Source: an uncultured Clostridia bacterium
GTDB taxonomy: Bacteria; Bacillota; Clostridia; Oscillospirales; CAG-272
Assembly: GCA_947632285.1 (NCBI GenBank)
Contig: CANROT010000003.1
Coordinates: forward strand, 1-39,448
DNA length: 39,448 bases
Direction: 5' to 3'
The notes beneath the pieces are model-generated. The model was not told the origin of the DNA, searched no databases, and saw only the letters and a program-made list of their open reading frames with translations. The translations under genes and the position numbers were made by a program. Of the stretch, positions 31,004-39,448 are shown one piece after another. Each line of letters opens with the position of its first letter. Within the stretch, counting starts at the first letter, position 1.

Positions 31004-31081
31004 TCTTGAATGGTTCCTCCTTAGATTCGGATATGACGGCAAAACGCGAGCCGATACATACCCATACTTTTGTTTTTATAT

Positions 31082-31110
31082 ATTTTATCAAAAACCTGCG
31101 CCTGTGAAAA
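31082..31110 (-). promoter_or_regulatory. Promoter candidate for the ABC ATPase
   Basis: On the minus strand TTTTCA and TAAAAT lie 17 bp apart within an AT-rich 227-bp gap. The -35 is weak. Confidence 0.4.
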
Positions 31111-31230
31111 GAGCTTTTTTCTCCAAAAATCACAATTGGCATTTGTATATGTTGCATAACTCGGGAAAAACAATCGCGGATTTTCGGACAGAAGCTTCCA
31201 TTTCGTTTTAATAGATTAAAAACGTCCGCG

Positions 31231-33411
<2,181 letters not shown>

Positions 33412-33420
33412 TGGTTACAG

Positions 33421-33452
33421 GCGGGGGTGACTTTTGAAAAAGTCACCCCCGC
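33421..33452. repeat. Long GC hairpin in the tex 5' region with a shared tail
   Basis: GCGGGGGTGACTTTT and its perfect 15-bp complement, followed on the plus strand by GCCCCCTTCAAAACTTTT. The same tail follows the hairpin at 7189-7226 on the other strand. Here the element lies between the tex promoter and the tex start codon, so it is not a normal terminator for a gene in the window. Confidence 0.75.
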
Positions 33453-33488
33453 GCCCCCTTCAAAACTTTTCGGTATGGTATGATTTAA

Positions 33489-33517
33489 CAGATACATTGT
33501 ACCACAAAATCGGCGCG
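33489..33517 (-). promoter_or_regulatory. Promoter candidate for tex
   Basis: On the minus strand TTTACG and TACAAT are spaced 17 bp apart about 80 bp upstream of the tex ATG. The leader would contain the hairpin at 33421. Confidence 0.55.
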
Positions 33518-33559
33518 GCGTAAAGAGGGGTCTTTACGGTGTTTGTATAGCGAAGAATT

Positions 33560-34087
33560 TTACGGCACCTCTATAAGTGTCGTTATGAGGGCGACGTTTT
33601 CGGGAACGGGTCTTGTCCCGTCAACGCGCAGTACGGGGCAGCCGAGCGACATTGCATATTTCCCGGCGGCGGACTCGTCTTTTGATTCGATATGCCGGAA
33701 GAACGCTTCCTCCCTCTCGTATAAGTCCCCGCCCGGCATCATTCTCTCGCCGAATTTGGCGTGCGACCGGCTCCTCACACGCCGAAAGCGTATTTCCTTC
33801 GGGACTTCGATCAGGACCGCGTAACGGAAATAATGGCATATCTCCGGCCAGTGCTCGCAGCTCCCGGCGGCGAGGACAAAATTTCGGCGCCGGTTTACCT
33901 CACGAAAAAGCAGCTCGCCGACCTCAACTTCTGTGCGTGGGTCGGCGTAGAGATAGTTGGGGTTCTTCTTCGGAAAATACAAGTCTTCGATATCTATAAA
34001 ATAAAACCCGAGCTTCTCCGCGAGCATTTTACCGAGCGTGCTTTTTCCGGCGCCGTTAAGCCCGCAGACTATGATCCCGACGTCCAT
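33560..34087 (-). CDS. Small P-loop kinase (shikimate/adenylate kinase-like)
   Basis: A 175-residue NMP-kinase-like protein with Walker A GLNGAGKST, an acidic IDIEDLYFP motif after the first helix region (position of the substrate-binding Asp in shikimate and gluconate kinases) and a lid-like basic segment RFRRVRSRSHAKFG. I cannot name the substrate. CGGAGGG precedes the ATG. It is the last gene of the GH63-like operon, 29 bp after the APH-like gene. A sugar or nucleoside kinase is as likely as a shikimate kinase; the full aro-type signature is not visible. Confidence 0.8.
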   Translation of the reverse strand: MDVGIIVCGLNGAGKSTLGKMLAEKLGFYFIDIEDLYFPKKNPNYLYADPRTEVEVGELLFREVNRRRNFVLAAGSCEHWPEICHYFRYAVLIEVPKEIRFRRVRSRSHAKFGERMMPGGDLYEREEAFFRHIESKDESAAGKYAMSLGCPVLRVDGTRPVPENVALITTLIEVP

Positions 34088-34116
34088 GTTTCCCTCCGAT
34101 AAGTTTTTTTCGACCG

Positions 34117-35091
34117 TCAGCGTCCCGCCGCGCGCAGGATCGCATAGCGGTTCTCGCTGTAAAACCGGATCCTTTCGACTGTCGCCATGCTCTCGCGCAG
34201 ACCGAGCGCCGCCTCCTCCGGGTCCGACATTTCGCCGCAGGCGCGGCGGACATTGTATTCAAGCCATTCGAGCCACGAGAAACCGAGGCCGAAACACGAT
34301 TCCGCGTCCGGGTGAAGGCCGCACGCGCGCTCATATGCGTCGAGAAACGCGCGAAAGCGCTCGCCGTCAAACTCACACACGTCTCCGCCCGCCCATGAGA
34401 GCGCGAGCACCCATGCGTCGTAAAACGGGCTGCCGTACCTGAGGCATTCGAGGTCGATGATGACGGGGCCGGACGGCGTCCACATCACGTTTTTCGCGTC
34501 CATATCGCCGTCGGTTATCGTCAGGACGCGCGGCAGGCGGCGGACCGAGGCGTTATATTCGCCCTCCGCGGAATAGAGCAACTCTGCGTTTTGCGCTATC
34601 GCCTCCGCGAGCTTTGGCGTGCATGCTCTGGCACGCGCCGCGAGCATGTCCCAATTGACGCTCACGCAGTTAACGGCAGGTACGCCGCCCCGGCGCTCAA
34701 TACCGTGTATGCGGCCGAGAAGGCTGCCCGCGGCAGAGGCGTGGCTCGCGGTCAGCGCGTCCCACCCGACCGCCATACCGTCTATCCAGTCAAATATGTA
34801 GAAAAACTGCCCTCCGGCGTCGAGCCGTTTGCGCCCGTCAAAGGTAAGCGCGCATGACACCGGGACCCCGGCGTCGGCGAGCGCGACCTCGAGCGATTCC
34901 GCGCGGTCAAAGTTTGATGCTGCGTCCGGGCGAGACATCACCTCGGGCGAAAGCAGCTTGAGCGCGAAGGTCCCGCGCGTCGTTTCGAGCCGATACATTT
35001 TGTGCATGAGCCCGCCCGTCACGCGCGACGCAGACAGCGGCTCACCGAGCGGGAGGCGCTCGGAAATATAGCGGAGGACGGCGTCAAGCAT
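34117..35091 (-). CDS. APH-family phosphotransferase with altered catalytic loop
   Basis: A 324-residue kinase-fold protein of the aminoglycoside phosphotransferase/choline kinase group: GGLMHKMYRLET (nucleotide-binding loop), FALKLLSP (Lys), FIFDWIDGMAVG hinge region, the catalytic loop TDGDMDAKNVMW and VIIDLECL (metal-binding Asp). In the usual HxDxxxxN loop the His is replaced by Asp here, while the catalytic Asp and Asn remain. The ATG overlaps the stop of the pseudouridine synthase gene by 8 bp and follows CGGAGG. It probably phosphorylates a small metabolite; antibiotic resistance should not be assumed. Confidence 0.87.
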   Translation of the reverse strand: MLDAVLRYISERLPLGEPLSASRVTGGLMHKMYRLETTRGTFALKLLSPEVMSRPDAASNFDRAESLEVALADAGVPVSCALTFDGRKRLDAGGQFFYIFDWIDGMAVGWDALTASHASAAGSLLGRIHGIERRGGVPAVNCVSVNWDMLAARARACTPKLAEAIAQNAELLYSAEGEYNASVRRLPRVLTITDGDMDAKNVMWTPSGPVIIDLECLRYGSPFYDAWVLALSWAGGDVCEFDGERFRAFLDAYERACGLHPDAESCFGLGFSWLEWLEYNVRRACGEMSDPEEAALGLRESMATVERIRFYSENRYAILRAAGR

Positions 35092-35797
35092 TGCCGCCTC
35101 CGGTGAAGAGGTTTATTTCCTCGGGCGTGAGGTAACGCCACTCGCCCGGGGCGAGCGTCGTGTCAAGCTCGATACCTGCGAAGCGGACGCGGCATAGTGA
35201 TGTTATTTCGCTGCCGACCGCGTGAAACATTCGCTTGATCTGATGGAATTTTCCCTCCGTGATCGTGATCGTGTCCCCGTCGATCACCGCCGGAGCCGTG
35301 AGGACGGCCTCGCCTTTTCCGTCCCGCTCGCCGATGTCGACGCCCACCGCAAGCGCGCCCCTCATCTCCTCCGTCAGCGGGGGCGTGCACGTGAAACGGT
35401 ACGTCTTTTCAACGTGATGTTTTGGCGAGATGGCGCGGTGCGCGGACGCGCCGTCGTCGGTGAAGAGCAAAAGCCCCGTCGTGTCACGGTCGAGGCGGCC
35501 GACGGGGAAGACGCGGCGCGCCGTCTCCGGCGGCAAAAGCTCGGAGACGACGCGCTCGCCGGGGCGCGCGTCCTCGGTCGCGGTGATATATCCCGAGGGC
35601 TTGTTCATCATCAAATAAATGTACCGCGAAAACGTGAGCGTTACTCCGTCGAGGGCGACCTCTGCGTCTTCCGCGACCTTGAGCGCGCCGTCCCGGACGG
35701 TGTCCCCGCCGACGGTGACGCGTCCCTTCGCGATGGCGCGTGCGGCGTCCCGCCGGGTGAGGTTCGCGGAGGACGAAACAAATTTGTCAAGCCTCAT
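35084..35797 (-). CDS. RsuA/RluB family rRNA pseudouridine synthase
   Basis: A 237-residue enzyme with an N-terminal S4 domain (MRLDKFVSSSANLTRRDAARAI) and a catalytic domain with the Asp in GRLDRDTTGLLLFTDDG, plus KTYRF and the EGKFHQIKRMF motif. Length and layout suggest RsuA (16S U516), but RluB/RluE-type activity cannot be excluded by eye. Its ATG overlaps the stop of the GH63-like gene (ATGA) with GGGAGG five bases upstream, so translation is coupled. Confidence 0.93.
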   Translation of the reverse strand: MRLDKFVSSSANLTRRDAARAIAKGRVTVGGDTVRDGALKVAEDAEVALDGVTLTFSRYIYLMMNKPSGYITATEDARPGERVVSELLPPETARRVFPVGRLDRDTTGLLLFTDDGASAHRAISPKHHVEKTYRFTCTPPLTEEMRGALAVGVDIGERDGKGEAVLTAPAVIDGDTITITEGKFHQIKRMFHAVGSEITSLCRVRFAGIELDTTLAPGEWRYLTPEEINLFTGGGNA

Positions 35798-38487
35798 TTT
35801 TTGCCTCCCGAAACGGTGACTCGGCCGTTTTTCACTCCGGCGGGAACGGTAAATTCGACCGCGCCGTCCGTGCGGACCGTGAGCGGGACGGGGGCACCGT
35901 CAAGCTCTGCCGAGGCTCCGGCGGGGGAGGCGAGCGACACGACGACGGCGCCGGGGCGGCCGCCGTGATTTGTGACGGTCAGCGTGACCGAATCCGACTG
36001 CGCGTCATAATTCTGCGAGCCGAGCCACAGGTCGAACCCGCACGAGACGGTCCCGGGCGTGTAATATGCGCACGCCCAGATGAGAACGGGGGAGGACAGC
36101 CCGCCGAAATGGTGGAACCAGCCGCCGCGCCCCGTTTTGATATTGAGCATTTCGAACGTATAGTATGAGTGGTCGACCTCGCGGGCCCACGCGTCCAGCG
36201 CGCACGATGCTATTCTGTACGCGAGGTCGCCGCGGCCGAGGTCGAGCATCGTTTTCCACAAAAACCACTGGTGCGAGAACCAGACGTTGCCGTTCCAGTA
36301 GCCGTCGTCGCGGTAATACGACGCCGACATGTCGACGGCGCTGATCCCGACCGGGGAGAACATTTCGCGCTCGGAGAAAATGTGGCGGAGCAGGATATCC
36401 TCGCGCCGCTCGTCGCAGACCCCGGCGACGAGCGGATAGACGCCGTCCATGCCGCGGGAAAGGTTTTCGCCGTCCGCGGTCTTATATACGCCGACGGGGG
36501 CTTTGCGCTCGCCGTGGACGACATAGCCGAAGTAGCCGCTCTCCTCGTCCCACGCATAGCGGAGGAGCGCCTCGGAGCGGCGCGCGATGTCGGCGCCGTA
36601 TTCGGCGGCGTCGTCGGTAAACCCCGCCTCCTCGGCGATCATGCGCAGAATTTTCGCCATGCGGATAAGGTGCGAGGTCGTGAGCGCCGGGGCGCAGTCA
36701 AATTCCTTGCCGGAGGTGTGCATCTCGACCTGCGGCGGCAGGTCGTCCATGCCGCTGCAATTGTAAAAATACGAAAACGTCGTCGTAAGCCCGCTCAAAA
36801 ACGGGTCGGTGACCGAGCCCTCGTCCTTTCCGGCGAGATATCTGTAATACCGCCTGAGGCGCGGGTAATATGCATATAGTGCCGATTTGTCGCCTGAGCG
36901 CTGCAAAAGCTCGAGGTAGAGGTATGCCTGTACCGGGACGGGCGAGCCGTGCAGCAGGAAGGCGAAGTCGTCGTTCCCGTCCTCGGAGAGGTAGAGGGAG
37001 AGAACGTATTCGGAAAGGCGCGGCTCGACCTCGAGCAGGCCGAGGCCGATGAAACCCGAATCCCACGTATAAAAGCTGTCCCAGCGCTTTCCTGGCGTGT
37101 GGTGCTTTACGTATTCGCCGCGGCGGTACACGGGATAGACGATGTTCGTGAGCAGCGCGGCCCTCAGTATGCGGCAGCCGAGCGTGTACCGCTCACCGCC
37201 GCCGACAAGGCGGAGGGCGGGGACTTCGCGCTTTTTCGATACGTATATTCTCTCTGCCTCGCTTTTCGGGATCGGGCGGACCTCGCCGTCGGAGATGACG
37301 GCGTATTCGATGTGGCGCGAGGCGGGCGGGATAAAGATCGAGTGAACGATGAAATTCTTATAAAATCCGTCGTCCGACCTCTTGTCCGAAAACGAGCGCG
37401 TGAACGAGCGGAGCACGCGGTCAAAGGAGGGGTCCGCCTGCGAGAGCCGGGAGGGGAGCGCATCTTCAAGCGCGCCCGTCGGTATGTCGCGGACGCGGTA
37501 CAGCTCCGTGAGCGGATAAAATCCGAATGCGCGCGGCGCGCCCTTATATTTAAGCATAAAGCCGCCGTCCTTTTCCGTGAGCTCCGGGAAATATTCGGGC
37601 GTGCGTACAGAGACGGACACGGGCGCGCACGAGAGCGCGGCGAAGTCGAGCTCGGAGCCGCCTCCGCCCAAAGACGTGAGCGTCAGCGAGACTTTCCCCT
37701 CGGCGCGCGCGACGGGGACGGCGACTGTTGCGAGTCCCGCGGACGCGAGGAGTAAAAGCTCCGATTCGGCGCCGTTATAGATGAGCTGAAAGCGCGCGTC
37801 GCGGTCCGAGGTCGTCCTGTACCGCAGCGTGAGCGTGTCGAATGATGCCTTTGCGTCGAGCGTCAGCGTGACGGTGTCGCCCGCCTCCTCACCGAAGCGC
37901 GTGCGCGGGACATATTCGGGCATGTGCGCCCGCTCGCCGAAGCCGCGCCCGTCCGTGAAGGCGTCGTCAAAAAATTCGCCCCTGTGCAGTCCGTCCGGCA
38001 TGAGGTGCTCCCACGGGCGCGGGGTGTAATACGCCATCGAGTCATATTCAGTGAATTTTTTTATGGAAAACTCGCCGTCTCCGCGCGCCTCCACGATGCG
38101 GCGGCGCGGATATTCGAGCGAAAGATAGTAGTTCAGAACGCAGTTGCGCGCGAGGTCCGTGGAGTTCACAAATTCGGTGCGGACAAGGGTCGAGGCGCCG
38201 TCCAGTCTGATAAATGAAACGTCCGCAAAGAGGCGGTCGCGCCATTCAAGCTCGACGCGGTATGAGAAAAAGGAGAGGTCGGGGGCGGCGTCCCACATGT
38301 GCCATGACGACGGGTATGTCACGTTCGGCACGGGCTGGTTCATGTTTGCCTCGGCGGGGTGGACGACGAGGTCAAAGCGGACGCCGGGCACCTCCGCGTC
38401 CGGCACCGGACGGGAGACGCCCATATATTTTTTCGAATACGGCCCCCAATCGGGCAGCAATTCCTTCGGTTCCGTAAATCCGTTCAT
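35794..38487 (-). CDS. GH63/MGH1-like glycoside hydrolase
   Basis: An 897-residue protein. The N-terminal half is beta-rich (sugar-binding or supersandwich domains). The second half is an (alpha/alpha)6 barrel of the GH63/GH37/GH15-like clan: RWDSFYTWDSGFIGLGLLEVEP, SPVPVQAYLYLELL, SRGMDGVYPLVAGV, YYRDDGYWNGNVWFSHQWFLW and GGWFHHFGGLSSPVLIW, followed by a small C-terminal beta-domain. Relatives invert alpha-glucosidic bonds in oligosaccharides such as mannosylglycerate or glucosyl-mannose units. No signal peptide is seen, so the site is cytosolic. The track start is 25 codons early; ATG 38487 follows AAAAAGGTG. It heads an operon with rsuA, APH-like and kinase genes. The substrate is unknown. 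Confidence 0.85.
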   Translation of the reverse strand: MNGFTEPKELLPDWGPYSKKYMGVSRPVPDAEVPGVRFDLVVHPAEANMNQPVPNVTYPSSWHMWDAAPDLSFFSYRVELEWRDRLFADVSFIRLDGASTLVRTEFVNSTDLARNCVLNYYLSLEYPRRRIVEARGDGEFSIKKFTEYDSMAYYTPRPWEHLMPDGLHRGEFFDDAFTDGRGFGERAHMPEYVPRTRFGEEAGDTVTLTLDAKASFDTLTLRYRTTSDRDARFQLIYNGAESELLLLASAGLATVAVPVARAEGKVSLTLTSLGGGGSELDFAALSCAPVSVSVRTPEYFPELTEKDGGFMLKYKGAPRAFGFYPLTELYRVRDIPTGALEDALPSRLSQADPSFDRVLRSFTRSFSDKRSDDGFYKNFIVHSIFIPPASRHIEYAVISDGEVRPIPKSEAERIYVSKKREVPALRLVGGGERYTLGCRILRAALLTNIVYPVYRRGEYVKHHTPGKRWDSFYTWDSGFIGLGLLEVEPRLSEYVLSLYLSEDGNDDFAFLLHGSPVPVQAYLYLELLQRSGDKSALYAYYPRLRRYYRYLAGKDEGSVTDPFLSGLTTTFSYFYNCSGMDDLPPQVEMHTSGKEFDCAPALTTSHLIRMAKILRMIAEEAGFTDDAAEYGADIARRSEALLRYAWDEESGYFGYVVHGERKAPVGVYKTADGENLSRGMDGVYPLVAGVCDERREDILLRHIFSEREMFSPVGISAVDMSASYYRDDGYWNGNVWFSHQWFLWKTMLDLGRGDLAYRIASCALDAWAREVDHSYYTFEMLNIKTGRGGWFHHFGGLSSPVLIWACAYYTPGTVSCGFDLWLGSQNYDAQSDSVTLTVTNHGGRPGAVVVSLASPAGASAELDGAPVPLTVRTDGAVEFTVPAGVKNGRVTVSGGKK

Positions 38488-38538
38488 AAAATAAGCACCT
38501 TTTTCGGTATTGTGAAATAATGAAAGAGAAGAATGCCC

Positions 38539-38556
38539 GCCCGGCTTGCTCCGGGC
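38539..38556 (-). terminator. Weak terminator after the toxin gene
   Basis: GCCCGG CTTGCT CCGGGC, followed on the minus strand by GGGCATTCTTCTCTTT, just past the toxin stop codon. Confidence 0.4.
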
Positions 38557-38562
38557 AGACAT

Positions 38563-38829
38563 TCAGCATTCGTATACTTCGCGTCGGTGGCCGACTTCGA
38601 GCGCGACGATAACGAGCCTCCCGTCGTCGATGAGGCAGATCAGCCTGTAGTCTCCGATCCTGTATCTCCATTGGCCGTGCCTGTCGCCGGTGAGGCTTTT
38701 GCCGTGCACCCTCGGGTCGTCACAGTTTACAAGATTTTTTTGGATCCATGACTGTATCATTTTCATCGTGTATCTGTCGAGCTTTTTGAATTCCCGATCA
38801 AATCTCGCGGTCGTTTCAACTCTGTACAT
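38563..38829 (-). CDS. RelE/ParE-type toxin
   Basis: An 88-residue toxin of the RelE/StbE superfamily: YRVETTARFDREFKKLDRYT at the start, HGKSLTGDRHGQWRYRIGDYRLICLIDDGRLVIVALEVGHRREVY in the core and C-terminus. The basic Arg and aromatic residues of the GQWRYRIGDYR strand are those of mRNA-cleaving RelE-type toxins. ATG 38829 shares one base with the antitoxin stop (TGATG); the track start is seven codons early. It ends 76 bp before the GH63-like gene. Expected action is ribosome-dependent mRNA cleavage, neutralised by the upstream antitoxin. Confidence 0.93.
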   Translation of the reverse strand: MYRVETTARFDREFKKLDRYTMKMIQSWIQKNLVNCDDPRVHGKSLTGDRHGQWRYRIGDYRLICLIDDGRLVIVALEVGHRREVYEC

Positions 38830-39050
38830 CACAGCCCCGTTTCGCGCCAAAGCTCTTCGATGGGCCTGCTCTTTTTGCCGCTTTTTTCGTATTCGTCATA
38901 CGCCTCATCTGCCGCGACAAGGTCAAATTCGTCTTCGATGCGTTCAAATAGCGCTTTCTTGAACGCCTCGCCGAGCGATATCGAATGTATCTTTGCATAG
39001 CTCTCGGCAAGCCTTCTTTCTTCATCTGTCAGTCTGATAGAAAAACTCAT
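38829..39050 (-). CDS. RelB-type ribbon-helix-helix antitoxin
   Basis: A 73-residue protein. The N-terminal MSFSIRLTDEERRLAESYAKIHSISLGEAFKKALFERI is an RHH DNA-binding domain; the C-terminal DEYEKSGKKSRPIEELWRETGL is the acidic/basic toxin-binding segment of the DUF6290/RelB-like family. It should neutralise the RelE-type toxin and repress its own operon. AAAGGCAGG precedes the ATG. A consensus promoter lies just upstream, with the short palindrome TGTAGTACA overlapping the -10 box as a possible operator half. Confidence 0.9.
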   Translation of the reverse strand: MSFSIRLTDEERRLAESYAKIHSISLGEAFKKALFERIEDEFDLVAADEAYDEYEKSGKKSRPIEELWRETGL

Positions 39051-39076
39051 AACACAAACCTGCCTTTCTGTCTTTC

Positions 39077-39105
39077 ATTGTACTACACATTCGCCGCTTT
39101 GTCAA
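39077..39105 (-). promoter_or_regulatory. Promoter of the toxin-antitoxin operon
   Basis: On the minus strand a consensus TTGACA is followed after exactly 17 bp by TACAAT, 27 bp upstream of the antitoxin ATG. Confidence 0.8.
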
Positions 39106-39134
39106 ACATTTTTTCGTATGCGTCCGGATCGTTG

Positions 39135-39168
39135 AAAAAGGGGAGGGGACGATGACAGTCCCCTCCCC
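39135..39168 (-). terminator. Intrinsic terminator after the alcohol dehydrogenase gene
   Basis: A perfect 11-bp stem, GGGGAGGGGAC and its complement, with a 7-base loop, followed on the minus strand by TTTTTC. It lies 20 bp past the stop codon. Confidence 0.9.
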
Positions 39169-39188
39169 GATGCGGTATGCTTTTAGTC

Positions 39189-39448
39189 TTACATAAGCGA
39201 GCGGTAGAGCTCGGCGATCTCGGCCTCGCTCGTTTCGCGCGGGTTGCCGGGGCGGCAGGCGTCCGCATATGCGTCGCGCGCGAGCGCGGGGATATCCGCA
39301 GGGTCGACGACGCCCTTGAGCGAGCAGACTATGCCGACGTCCTCGGACAGCTTTTTGACCGCGTCGACGGCGGCGCGGCGGTATTCGTCCTGCGTCATGG
39401 AATCAACGCCGGGAACGCCCATCGCGCGGGCGATCTCGCGATACTTCT
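39189..39448 (-). CDS. Iron-containing alcohol dehydrogenase (C-terminal fragment)
   Basis: Only the last 86 residues lie in the window; the track start (Met at 39422) is internal. The frame is open to the edge (KYREIARAMGVPGVDS), and the sequence AVDAVKKLSEDVGIV...DIPALARDAYADACRPGNPRETSEAEIAELYRSLM is the typical C-terminus of group III Fe-dependent alcohol dehydrogenases (butanol, 1,2-propanediol or lactaldehyde type). The iron-binding His residues lie in the missing part, so the substrate cannot be judged. A strong terminator follows. Confidence 0.92.
   Translation of the reverse strand, partial: KYREIARAMGVPGVDSMTQDEYRRAAVDAVKKLSEDVGIVCSLKGVVDPADIPALARDAYADACRPGNPRETSEAEIAELYRSLM

Noticed and set aside
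34117-35091. Aminoglycoside resistance gene
   Set aside because: Only the general APH fold is supported; the catalytic loop is altered and the context is metabolic.

Overview
The window looks like a chromosomal segment of a GC-rich member of the Bacillota, class Clostridia, probably an uncultured gut-type Oscillospirales or Christensenellales relative. The reasons are strong AGGAGG-type ribosome sites with several TTG starts, DUF3784 and DUF6171 small proteins, a SipW-type secreted protein, GH51 and GH63-like sugar enzymes, TrkH/TrkA potassium uptake and an orphan MsmK/UgpC ATPase. The lineage is inferred from gene content, not from a marker tree. No rRNA, tRNA, CRISPR array, transposase or phage gene was recognised. 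Most sequence is near 60% GC by eye (36/60 in 23281-23340). Two stretches are clearly poorer in GC: the 3' third of the SipW-type surface gene (about 15290-15950) and the lantibiotic-immunity-like cassette (about 25300-28450).

Layout, left to right. 1-1800 (-): two overlapping M42 aminopeptidases, the first cut by the window edge. 2043-3790 (+): GH51 arabinofuranosidase and a DUF6171 protein behind a near-consensus promoter. 3870-7013 (-): an ECF sigma factor carrying an ~860-residue C-terminal extension with an internal duplication, and its own ECF-type promoter. 7245-13436 (-): a five-gene envelope operon (PIG-L deacetylase, GT2-GtrA glycosyltransferase, NAGPA-type phosphodiester glycosidase, an unknown membrane-anchored protein, PAP2 phosphatase) behind one promoter. 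13672-15949 (+): a surface protein (SipW-type signal, TasA-like front, BspA-like C-terminus) behind a long structured leader that contains a short ORF, an 11-G tract and a terminator-like hairpin. 16170-19876 (+): dusB and a large secreted DUF6055-like protein with a hexapeptide beta-helix and a membrane tail.

20004-22124 (-): SPFH protein, ribbon-helix-helix protein, low-molecular-weight tyrosine phosphatase and DUF3784 protein; a 27-bp perfect inverted repeat overlaps the -10 box of the SPFH promoter. 22263-25106 (-): TrkA then TrkH. 25307-28194 (-): NisI/SpaI-like lipoprotein, OmpR-type regulator and HisKA kinase, with no LanFEG transporter or lantibiotic genes. 28496-31003 (-): MsmK/UgpC-type ATPase and a double zinc-ribbon membrane protein. 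31231-33411 (-): Tex. 33560-38487 (-): a tightly packed operon of GH63-like hydrolase, RsuA-type pseudouridine synthase, APH-like phosphotransferase and small P-loop kinase. 38563-39050 (-): a RelE/RelB-type toxin-antitoxin pair. 39189-39448 (-): C-terminus of an iron-containing alcohol dehydrogenase.

The best candidates for something undescribed are: (i) the sigma factor fused to a duplicated beta-rich module usually seen in exported proteins; (ii) the leader of the surface protein, where poly-G slippage would move the stop codon of a leader ORF relative to a terminator hairpin; (iii) the five-gene envelope glycan operon with repeat-rich proteins; and (iv) the SPFH/RHH operon with its operator-like palindrome. 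All functional statements come from reading motifs by eye; no database search was run.
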